Made by a program: the position numbers and the translations under genes. From Symbiodinium kawagutii (taxonomy: Eukaryota; Sar; Dinophyceae; Suessiales; Symbiodiniaceae), in contig VSDK01014032.1 in assembly GCA_009767595.1 (NCBI GenBank), forward strand, positions 198,087-262,086: a stretch of DNA of 64,000 nucleotides, given 5' to 3'. Each line of letters opens with the position of its first letter. The stretch's first letter is position 1. Positions 41,401 through 53,400 of the stretch are shown here, piece by piece. Under the pieces are notes generated by a model. The model searched no databases, was not told where the DNA came from, and worked only from the letters and a program-made list of their open reading frames with translations.

Positions 41401-44400
41401 TTGCACAGCGATGCTGCCTTTGGGAATGCCAGTAAGAATGGTACACAAGCTGGGTATATCGTTGGTGTGTCCAACGACAAACTACGTAATGGTGAAGCCG
41501 CACCTTGGGGAGCTGCAACATGGAAATCCTACAGGTTGAAGCGTGTCGTGGGATCTACATTTGCGGGGGAAACGCAAGTGTTGATGGATGGTTTGGGCCA
41601 TTTAGAGTGGATCGCATGCCATCTTGCAGAAGTTTTTGACAGTAACTTCAACTTGGGTGCTAGAGCTGCAGCAATTGAACGTTTTCGACCTCAGGCTGTA
41701 ATAGACTGCAAGTCCGTCTATGACCACCTTCAGAGCTATTCATCACCAGGTTCAGTTGGAGACAAGAGAGCGGCTATTGATTTGGTGATTATCCGGGAAA
41801 CCCTGGAGAGAATTTCTGGTACTGTGAGATGGGCCCCAACATGGTTACAGTTAGCGGATGCCCTCACCAAGGAAAACCCAGATGCGATGGATATCCTTAG
41901 GGCTGCTATGCAAGTTTCTCAATACCAGTTATGTGAAGAGAGTGTCATGATGGATGCTGCCGCAGCAGAGAGACAGAAACGTCAACAACGAACCCCAAAG
42001 CAGAAGGAAGCCGCCCGTCGTGCTTTTGAGAAGCTCAAAGGGCCCAAGGAGGCCTTAGTGAAATAACGTGTTTCCTTTTTGTGAAAAGATGGTGAAAGTC
42101 AGCACTCAAGGACTATCAGAAGGAGAAGTCCGAGCTCTGATGGAAGCCGTCACGAGTGCCTGGGTGAAGAATGCCGAGGAGTACGCAGAGAATGTGACTC
42201 AGAATCAAGGATCCTGCAAGATCAAGATGCCTTTGAACAAGATGGCTGAGAAGAAGTTCAAAGGGGTGGAGATGAAGGTGACCACGACCTACACGAAGGC
42301 GACTCAGATGATTGCCATTACCACTGGAGCCGCCCACATTGATCAAGCAGAGGAGTGTCTCAAGGCAGTGCTGGATGTCTACCGACATTTTGTCAACGAT
42401 GGCCAGATCCTGCCCCTTCCGGATGGAACTGAGACGTGGAGTCAAGCTTTGAGCAGCCTCAAGGCAGAACTTCAACCACGCTCTGTCTGGATGTCGATGA
42501 AGGAGGAGAAGACCGAAGATGGGACACACAGCATGTATTCTGATTGCATTCCAGATGTTCCGCAGAGATTCACTCCCATTGACAATGAGTTCTCTGCGGC
42601 CGTGGCTGAGCTTGCGCATGAAGCCTCCAGGAAGTTGCACAACTACCCGCAGTGGAAGAACAAGCTTCTGGAGTATCTGCTGAAAGAGTTCGATGCAGAC
42701 ACTGATATGATCCGTGAGTTGCGAGCAGTGACCGGTGAAAGTGAGGAAAGCTGGTCGCATGTGTCTGAACCGGCAGTGAGTGGAGCATGTGCTAAAGCGA
42801 AGTCGCTTGGCTATCGATCGAAGGCAGAAAAGAAATAGACCAGTGCAGAAATCATTGGTCAGTACAGCTACTGCCTCGCTCGACTGTGACATATAGGCTC
42901 AGGTACTCCAACCAACTTCCCCATGGATGAGTGAAAAAGGGTCCTCGTCCGTTTGTTGGTTGGGAGCCGCAGGGGCATAGGTTTGCCTTTCGCTAGTGTG
43001 ATCTGCACTAGGGTAACTACTAGTAATGGTAGATATATAGCTCAGGCTATGGTCATATGGCTGCTTAACCAGCTTATAACTAGGGGGCCCCAGCTTGTAC
43101 CTGATGGACAGCACTTCTGATTAGTGTTTGAATGCCAACGCTGCGTAAATCTGTTCTCAAAAAGCTGCTTTGCCCGCCAAAATCAACGGCCGGATGATTT
43201 GGGACATCCTGGATTATGGTTGCTTATCAGGCCAAGCTGGAAAGATGTCCACATACAATATCCCCATCTTTTGACATAGGTTGGCATTTGGAAGCATGCA
43301 TACACTAGTAGGTGCATAGACTTGGTGCATTGGTGTGATCAGCCATAGCTGTTGGCTTGGAACAACAGCCGAAATGAATAGCTTCACCAGCTGCATGCAT
43401 GAGGCCCTGAGAAACCATTGGACCGTGTCACTCGAGGATACCGGTTTTGATGTCTTGTCCGCAGTAGCTTCAGTGAATCGCTTTGGATTTTGTTCATAAT
43501 TAGTCTAAGCCAAAGTGATATCTAAACTAGATTTCTGTACTTGTTTGACTCAAGTAGCACGACCACATCACACTAGGTGAAACTTGGCTCTGGGACGTCT
43601 TTTGTGGTTGGGATATACGCCCACCTACCCGGACCCTACGTGTTTGTTGTTGAGTGGCAAGCCGCGTCCGGCCATCATGCTCAAAGTTTGAGCCCGGATT
43701 CTAAGTCGGCTGAGGTGGGTGGGGCTACCTTTGGCAGTAACCTGCCTTCCAGCTTACTTTTGGATGGGCAAGCATCCTGGCATCTTGGTAGCACCTCAGT
43801 GACAAGCACCACCGTGCTGCTCCTGTTTTGAGATGTAGATGTTGAACATGTATACATGTTTGCTTGTGTATCTTGTGTGTACGGCTATATTCCTGTCTCT
43901 ATTTGTATTTACATAAAAACGAATGTATTTGTCTTTATTTATCTATGTCCATGGATATTTCTGCTTTATACATACACATCTTTCTTTCCACATTTGTAGA
44001 TATGCATGTGCATCCATATCTAAATCTATACGTAAATTTTGATTTACATGCATGTATATGCATATATGTGTGCTAGAAATTCACATGCACCCGAAGGTGC
44101 AAGTGACGACCACGCTCCACAGCCACCGAGGACCAGAGGATACATTGCAATGCGCCAATACGGTGCGAGCTGAGCTGATGGCTGCTGGCTGTGGATGATG
44201 GTGGTGAAACATGGTGATACCCCTATCCATTCCATGATGATTAACCTGATGGACACGGTAAATTTCACGAAGCAATACGGGATGGCGAACGCATTCATCA
44301 ATGGCGATTCCGCTGGTATGGCTGAACATGGGTTGGTTAGCAATCAGGAGTTCATGACCAACAACCGGCAACGGCGCTGAAGAATCATGTCACGCGGCTC

Positions 44401-47400
44401 CGCAAATGATGTAGCCCCATAGCTGGCTCAATGCCCTACGCAAATGATCATGGCTGAAATCGCTGGGGGGTGGCCAGCATGTGGGTGTTTCTCAAGATAG
44501 GGGTGCCCCTGTATCATCCTTTATTACTGTACTCATTCACAGTAATAAACCAACCATTTTTTGGGGGTCCCCCATTTTCAGAAACCCCCATTTATGGATA
44601 CAATAATTTTACCAGTTGTAGCTACTGATTGACCATCAGCAGGGCTGATGATGAATCCGTTGGTGAGATAGTTGCCGCAACCACGAGATATTGATTGGGA
44701 ACATCACAATCGAGTCTGATGGTAACAACGGGAATGGATGATAATGGATGGAAATGGATGGTATGGGCAATAGATAGCTTGTTCATGATGTTATTGTCAT
44801 ATTGTCTTTATTCTCTCATGAATGGTCCTTCTTCATATTGCTGTTTTGGAACTCTCACTAGTATTTTTCACAATCAATTGTTGCTGATGATTGTTTTCAA
44901 CTGAGACAGCTGCCAAGACTAGAGGGGAACCATCCTGTAGGGGTTATCATGTTGAGCCATGTTCATAATCATCATGTAGAAGTGGTAATCAGAGACGATC
45001 GGTTCATTGGGAGATAAGGTGCTTACAGGCTGTTCCAGGTAGTTCCTTCAGCACCCTGCGGCAAAAGTGAAGTGGACATCCAAACTTATGGTGCTGATTT
45101 CATTCTGAACGAGAGATGCAGGTGAGCAATCCAGTGTAGGAATGCACACCAGCAAAGATCAAGCCTTAGCAGCCTTACCAAAGCTGGCAATCAGCTTAGC
45201 ACCAGTATCATCCAGCATTCACAGCTGTGGCACCTCGGACAAAGATAATTCCCACAGTCAAGCTTAGCATTTGTGCAGCTGCTTTTTTGCCCAGAGCTCT
45301 TCGATTTCGGGGTTGATGACAGATGACGGTGACAGATTCTCCATGGCTAAACATGTCATGGAATTGAGTGGACCCTTGAAATTCAACCCGCCACAATATG
45401 ACCCGCGTTTTCAGACTCCCGGTGGATGGTATTTTTCGTGGAGGGCATACCATCGAAGGTCATTAATGTGTTGGGGCCAACTGCGAAAACGTGAGGGTAG
45501 GGCCATGGTTGCAGTCGCCAGGCAGTAGTCGTGAGCCCAAGGATGGTTGGCTGCGGCCGCAGCCACATAAATGTCTTTGTCAATTTCAGTCTCCCAAAGC
45601 TCCCACAGCCGCCAAAAATGAATGAACAATCCATTGGGGGGGTTGTTCCATCAATGGTCTGGTGCCCGGCAAGTTATAGTCATTGATCGTTTCGGAAACC
45701 ACCAACCATAGGTAATCCACCATATGTAGGGATTTTACCATTTTCTGAAGTGATGAATTGGCATTTACTACCTGAAAATGGGCTTGTCCTTAATAACTAT
45801 AATAACTATATATAGCTACCCACTTATTATAGTTATCCACCATTTACTACCTGGAAGAACTACAATAACTGGTGGATTCACGCGTAACTATGGTTCCTCC
45901 TCGTTGGAGTCCTGGCAAGGCTGGCGTGAAACCACCAGGGATCCTCCCCCTGCGTTGCCAGGTGCACCACACGCCCCGGAGTGGTTTGGACCTTTTCAGC
46001 ATCGCGGCGTTGCGCTGCAATGTGTCCATGCGTCCCTCAGATGGGAGGAACTGGCATGGGAAGTGATGAAGTGATGGCGTGGCGGCGAGCGCATGGTGAA
46101 AGGAAGCAAGTAACATCAACAGAGCCCAACATCAACCATTTTTTTGGATAAATTATATAATGTGTTGTATTTTGTTGGTTGATGCATGCGGGTTCGAGTT
46201 GGAGATGTTGACTGCTCGTGTTTTTGTAGCACGTTTTGGCGGTGAATCGGGTCATGGTGCTTGAAATAGTGTTTTTGTTAATCGGCCATTGGTTTTCAAC
46301 CGTTGGCCTTGAACAGCTTTAGCTTTTGAATCAGTTTATATACATTCAGCAGTTGTTGGCGAATGGATTGTTTTATGTTGCTCCTCATTGACACGCATTG
46401 GTCGATTCTTACCGTGGCCTTAAAATGATGTACCAAGCAAGTCGTTGATCGGGGTGACCCTACGGAATCTCCCAGCAACTGTCGAAGCTGGTGTGATGCT
46501 TGTTCGCAGGCTCGCTCATAGGTCATAAAGTAGCAATTCTGCGAAGGGTCATATGATGTCATAAGTAAAGATACCCAGGGTGGATGTGTGTATTGCCCCA
46601 AATAGGGGTGAGAAAAACGCACGTGTCAGGGAACGTGTCCATTTTTGGTGTCAAAGAAGCATTGCACCACAGTTTGTAGAGATGCAGTGGTTTTTTTTCG
46701 GGCCACACTGGCACAAATAGCAGAGGTAAATGCTGGCCGCTTGCAAGATATCATGGCAATGTATTGGTTAGAAATTCTGTCGGATGAGATCCCAATCCGT
46801 GGTTTGCCCCGAAACACCGCGAGTTCCCCGCTAGGCACTCAGAATTACCTGACACTCTTGGCATGGATCGTTTTAAGGTGGCATGAGACTATGCTTCGGG
46901 CTTCAGGTGCTGAATTTCTTGAGTGCACAATTGGAACTTCCACAGTAGTAAACGCACACTGGGATGATGCACACCGGGTGGATATTCACCACTGCTCGGA
47001 ATCAACCGTCAGTGTCCATCACACATACACATGAAGTGGAACCAAAATCCTTGTTCACAAGAGAGGGCGATAGAAAAAGATGCGCTTTCCCAGTAATTAC
47101 AACTGCTGCTCCAATAATTCGGTTGGTGAAGTACCGCCAACTTGTTGGGGATTGAGCAGTGGAAGTGATGGACCTGCCATGTCCTGCCCACTTCAACCTC
47201 CTTGAAACTGTTGTTGTTTTGGCTACGAACAGCAGTTTCCCTATTAACACGGGCTATGCACAGCTGGAAGCTTAGCACTGCCATGACCATGGACTCCATG
47301 AACAGCCCCTGGTCCGCCCAGGTTGGGTTTTGGCGCTGATGGTTTGGTTCGTGGTTTTTGTGGTCCAGCGTATGCTTTGGGACGCGCAGAAACGTTTCGT

Positions 47401-50400
47401 GCAGATGCGCATCGCATGGCTCCAGCAACAGGGCTGCACCACGGATGGGGTCTGGTGAAGTGACACCCGTTGCTTGAGACAGAGCGGTTGCTTTGCTTTA
47501 GATTTAGAACGGTTCACAGTTATAGCCAATACTTGCTCAAAATTGCTATTAAGTGGGTTGATGGCTAATGATCGCACACAAATTTTGCTATCAATGGGTG
47601 GCACAGGCTGCATGACATCATTGTCCTGTTGGCCCCTGCCTTAGTTTCATGATGGTTTATGATGCAGCCAGGTAACCCCGTGAACCACAACCCAGAAACA
47701 GTGGTGCTGCTCTTGGGGCAAAAAAAACATGCCCAGGTGGTGTGCCCATGTCTTGTGCCATGACCGTCCTTAAGGCAACGACCGAAACCGCAGAGCTCAA
47801 CGATTTTGGTGTCCAACATTCCACCGCGCTATCGCCCCTTGGCAAGGTATCCGTCGTGGCGATATCCGTTGTAGGGACCCTCCCTGGTATGACTTGGAAG
47901 ATCCTTTTGGGGGTCCGTGTTTCCAGCAGCTACCATTTAATTGTTGATGTTTTTCTTCATTTCTTACCGGCACGCCCTACTTCTCTAGAATTGTTGAGGT
48001 TGATGTTCTGCATCATTTCTTACACCCTCCCGTGACCATAGAGCATGATCACACAGCAGAAAGAAATGAAGAAGATTCGCGACAACCCTCGGAGCAACGT
48101 GCAACAGGCTGGTTGGTTGGTAACTTGGTTGGCTGATTGATTGGTTGATTTGCGTGATTTATCTTGGTTTCTTCAGGGACGATCACAGTCCCGCTTGAGC
48201 CGCCATTACCTCGCCATGACAATGGGTGCCAGAAGACCCCATCCTCACGTTTGATCCATAATAGGTAAACTCATGTAAACTCCAATTGTGCCATTCACGC
48301 TGAACCACACTGTGTTGGGCAACGCTCGGGTCCTGAGGTTCCGACAAGAAGTTGAAAGACTATTTTGAGAGACTCTTTCCAGATGGCACCATCGAGCGCG
48401 TCTACATCGTGCCTCGAAACCTATCCCTCTTGTGAATGCAGTGGTCGAAATCTGGATTTCACAAGCAAACAACGTGTGCACTATCAGCGGCTTTGAAGTC
48501 GTTCTTCTACGGTACATTGGGGTAAGACGTGATGGAACACAATGCAATTCAAGGGGGGTCGATCGGCAAAAAGGTGATATTGGGCCGTATGCTTTTGATG
48601 AGGGATGAATTAATCTGTCAACATTGACAAACTACTCCATTGACCCTAATTCATGGGAGATCCATATTTTCCATATTATCATAACACCTCCATATTTGAT
48701 TGCAAACCACAAGCTATTCATGGGAGACCAATGGTGGTGTATTAATTTGATTTGATTTATGGATCCACCATCACTTTGCTTGAGATGCACGTGTCCACTT
48801 AGATGGACATACCACAAGTATGCCTCTGAGTGTGTCATTGTTTGCTTAAAGCCTGAAAAGTTCAATGTTTGTGACGAAGTCTCGCTTCATTGCTCAAGGT
48901 GAAGCATTTGGAGACCTTGATGACACACCTGAGGGATTTTGATGAAGCGGTCCCTTGGCAGAACCCAGAGGAATTGTGGGAACTGACAGGCCAGTGGCTG
49001 GAGCCAACGGTGATATCCAGGGCCTGACGAATGTTAACACTGCATCAATGAACCCATGGTTGATTCATAGGGGGTATGTCCCAACCAATGGTGGATTAAT
49101 AGTGGGTTAAGTATTAGTTGGTAGTTAACTTAGTTTACCATTACCAACGTTAAGAACCAAAAGGAGGGAGGAAACTCCTCTTTTTTCCATGTTTTGAAAT
49201 GTTTTGAATGAAAAAAATCATTTAAAAAAAATGCTAAAAACATGATAGAAAACAACATGGTTTCTCAGACAAAGTTTGGTTTAAAGAAGATCCCGTGAAG
49301 CCGCTGGAAGCTGGGCGAAGCCAATGGCTTGGCCGATGCATGGCCCGGGCTGACGGACTCATGCGCATCAGCTGCTCGCAAAGCCAACAGCACGTCCCAA
49401 TATGTGGAAGTGGCCTAAGCTGGACAACATGAAGCCATATCAAGCCCTTGAGTTGTGGATTTAGCACCTGTTCAGCCGAAAACGCCGCTTAAAGCCATTT
49501 GAGGTCATCCCTAACCACCAGTTATAGTTGTAGCTTATAAAAAGTCTTATGATTAATAGCTGGTCTCTGAACTGTTAAGACTTAACAAGCATCAATTGCA
49601 ACCCCAATGGGGCCATGTTTGAACCAACTGTAACCCACTGCTGGCGAGCCTCTTGTTGTTGAGATACCTGGATTCGCTCGGGTGGTAGTGACTCACTCAC
49701 CAGTGACTGAGCCTTCAGGGTGTCTGATTCCCTGCTGCCAGTTGTGATGCTATATGTTGATGTTTCACAATAGCACGGACGGAATGATTTGAGGGAAACA
49801 TGCTATGGTGAAACAGGACTAGTTGGTGATTTAACCATGTTTAGGGATGTCGTTTAATCACCAACCAGTCCTGTTTCATGGAGTGCAAGATGGGGAGTGA
49901 TGATGTTGAGTTTTGACTCCTGTAAACACAAGCTTGCATCAGTGGTGATGAATGCCCCCAAAGCAAGAGAGGCATGAGACAAAGGAAAATGATATTATGA
50001 TGCTGAACTAATTTAAGGGTTAATGCTTGCCCCCTACCATGAGATTCCCTCGCAAGTCATCCCAAATAAGACTATGTTTGCCACTCAGCTATAATTTTTT
50101 GGAGGGTGTTTAATAGTAAGCGAAATGCAAGATCTTTGGCACTATTCGCTCAGCACCGTCCCTTTCAAGGAGCAAAAGTTACACGAAGCCCACTATGAGT
50201 GGCTGCAGCATGGTCAGGAGCGAATATGGACAAGCACGAGGTTGCCCAACCATCGGTGTTCCCCAAAACATCCCAAAACCACTTAAACCTTTCTGGTTGG
50301 TGGTTTTGAGCATATTTTATTCCCCTTGGTGATTTTTAAAAACTGGTTGGTTGATTACTATAATTTGNNNNNNNNNNNNNNNCAGCAGGAAAATCGGCTT

Positions 50401-53400
50401 GTTTTGTGGGCACGCCGTTTGCGCACCCATGGATCCATGATCGCATGCCAGAGTGACACCATCATCATATTGGATCACCAATGAACCATCACTAAACATC
50501 ACCAATTTCATTACAACATCATTTCAACCTGAACGCGCGCAGTCTGCTGCACAGCATCCCCAACCATCGCTAGGTTCATCAACAGTTCATCCACTCAGCC
50601 TGGCGGCAGGATCCCAGCATGAGGCCCAAATTGACGCTGTCAACGGAGTCTTGGCGGCGGGCGCCGCTTCCACCAATGGGGTCACCGATGTCGATCAGAC
50701 TGGGTGGATTGATTGGTTTCGGAGTGCCGAACCAAGAAACTGATGGTCAGTCATTGGTTGACCTATTGGTTTTACAGTATGCCTATACTAACTAAGCATT
50801 AGCTTTCTGGTGGATTTATTAGAACCACTCAATTGTGGTTGAACGAATGGTCAGTCCAGCTTTGTTGCAAAGTAATTAGCTTCCAACCCCTTCAGAGTTG
50901 TGGCACCCCACCGAAGTGGTGGCAGCTCTAGCTCTGAAAGCTATACGGCCCCAATTGGAACTCGTTGGGGTCCCTTAGGCACGACATGGCACGACTGAGT
51001 GATGCAAGGGTCCCACGGCCCATCCATGTTGGTGCTAACCCCATTGGTCAGTCCCAGTCGCGATGCTGAATGCACTTGGTCAGCTGTGGAAGCCATGGCC
51101 ACGAACACTTTGGATTTTCGATGCGCTTCCTGACATTCCCATAAACACCAATGACACAATGAAGTATAGATGTATATAAAATGATGTAATGTACATAGTC
51201 ACATTGTGCAGACAAATTTGTTCAATATCCCATGGCCAACTGATTCCATCGGTACACACTGCCGAAGCGGCAATTTCAGGAAGGAGAGCCAGTCGACAGC
51301 ATCGAACACTTCACCAAATTGCTGGCAACCTGGTGGCAGCACTGGTGGCTCCCTGGTCAAGAACCGCTTTTGCGGTCCAGTCAAACAAGTCGAACACAGT
51401 CAGAGCGTGGGGATTATCATCAGCCATGAGAATGTTGGCAATGTGTTGGAACAGTTGGAGACTTGGACGACGATCATCCCACTTGGTAAGGCTGGCAACC
51501 ATGCTTATGAACCATTCTTAGAGTACTGCCATAGGCATGAGGACTGGCTGCTCCCCAGCCATGAACCAGGCTCGCTGGCTGCAGGTTGCACTGGAAGAGC
51601 TCGCCATGGTTACAACCCTATGAGATGGCTGGATGAACCTCACCCTACCCATGGTATCCTGCGGTGAGTTACCATTTATGAGTCCTGGGGAGGCACATCC
51701 AAGTACTGTAATACGTTGTGTTTTGCGTGTGCGAGGGGCGATGGTATGTGATGCTGAACCTCCCATTCATGTTGGAGGTTATGGATGGCCCATTTTTTGC
51801 AATTGCTAACGGCCGCATGCTGGTTGTTGGGAAGCTGAATTTAGCGGAGGCTGGCCTTTGCATCACCCAGCTTTGATACGTGCAGCCAGTGGCAGCTTTG
51901 ATATGTCAAAAGTCAAGTGGGGCTATCCACAGATCCTGGGAAAAAGGGAGACTGGTGACAGGATCCATCATTGGGAGCCAGGTTGCCCACAGGATAGCAC
52001 TTCTGACCATCTTACTAGCTTGTTAAATGATGCTTCTCAACCAGCTGCCAAGTAGAACTTGGAAGCTCGTCGAGAACTTGTCCAGCTACACGATCTATAA
52101 CTAGCATTAAGCCTGCACCAACATGTTTTTGTTGCATTTTATTTCTTTGGGATGATGGAACCGACCCTTCAAAACATGAACATGACTACTCTTTGAGCCG
52201 GAAAAAAGCACCTTCCTGAGCCACCAAGATCTGGGCTCACCACGGGTGCTGTTGACGTTGGTACCTCCTTAGGGTCGGGGCTCAGGAGCACCTGACGCGG
52301 CTCATCGAGATGGAACGCACGCAGATTGCCCAGGCAGATAGCTTCACTCAGGACGTTGGGGAAGCGCCCGAGCGCACGAAGCGCCAAACATCGCCACACT
52401 TTTGGGGAGGTCAACTAGCTAGAACATGCTATGACTGGTGTTTTGTTGGAAACCAGCTAGAAGATGCTAGAACTGGTGTTTTTTTGGAAGTTAAATCAGT
52501 TATAACTGGCGTTGATCGATTTTTGGTAGGCCTACCAGCAAGAACTGGTGGATGTTGTTCAACTGAACCCCCCATTGCAGCCATGCCAGTTAGCCATCAT
52601 GCCGGACAGGTCATCTACATGTTGACCCATTCGGGATTGAATTCCCATGTATTCACCATCCATAAGCCATGACTGAAGGCATGACCAGGTGTTCCCAGGA
52701 CAATTCATTGATGTGGCTGTGGGTCTGGCCATTGTTTCAATATGTTTCAATTATATACCCCTCATTGTTGGTTATTATCTATTATCCTCCATAATTATTG
52801 GTTGGTTAATATTGACCCATAGCCATATCCTCCATGATTGGTTGGTTAAGTGCTTGACCCAACTCGCCATGTGGCGCCGTTTTTCCCCCAGATCCAGGGT
52901 GGCGCCAAGAGGTGCCCTGGGTGCCGCCGTCGCTTCCCAGGAGTCCTTGTGCGGTGCCAGTGGCTTCGTTACCTTCAAGGCCTCCAGGGATGCCGCCCCT
53001 TGGCGCAAGTCGTGGTGAGGGCGGGTCATGGGGGCGTCGTGGTTGATCATTGGTGGGTGATCTTATGGTTAATTGAAGGTTAATCAATGGTAATTCATCG
53101 TTGGCTACAGGTTTGCAAATGGCCGGTTCTTGGTTGTCAAATCGTCAATTGTTGGTTCATGCGTAGTTACGTAAAGGTCACTAAATGGTTGGCAAATCGT
53201 TCATTTCGGGTTAAGTAATGGAGTTTGTTCATGGTTACTGCTGCTGATTGATGGCCATTGAATTGGTTGCTGCTTGGTGGCTAAGGCTGATCCCCGTGTT
53301 TTGCTGATGGTCAATGTTTAGGTTGTGGTTCATTAATGGTGGCTGGATGGTGTGGATCATGGTTGGTCAATGGCCCATTTCTGTTGGCCAAGGGAATTAA

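Larger units (their letters stand above)
35303..43007 (+). mobile_element. Complete Ty1/copia LTR retrotransposon, 7.7 kb
   Basis: It has identical 164-bp LTRs (TGCAGA...TCTGCA), a 5-bp target duplication, a primer-binding site, gag with a zinc knuckle, and pol in the order protease, integrase, reverse transcriptase, RNase H (the copia order). A third ORF lies before the 3' LTR. All catalytic residues are present. The lack of any LTR difference means a very recent insertion. It lies in the same orientation as the channel gene, within an intron. Confidence 0.97.
49010..52285. other. Channel intron
   Basis: It contains a long palindrome (49809-49878), a truncated family B repeat (50296-50367) running into a 15-N gap (50368-50382), and anonymous sequence. 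No gene supported. Confidence 0.5.

Noticed and set aside
42116-42892. 258-aa protein antisense to the third copia ORF
   Set aside because: A shadow of the real sense ORF: it extends into the LTR and reads as low-quality Leu/His/Ser sequence.
46180-46200. tRNA B-box-like GGGTTCGAGTTGG
   Set aside because: No matching acceptor, D or anticodon arms around it.
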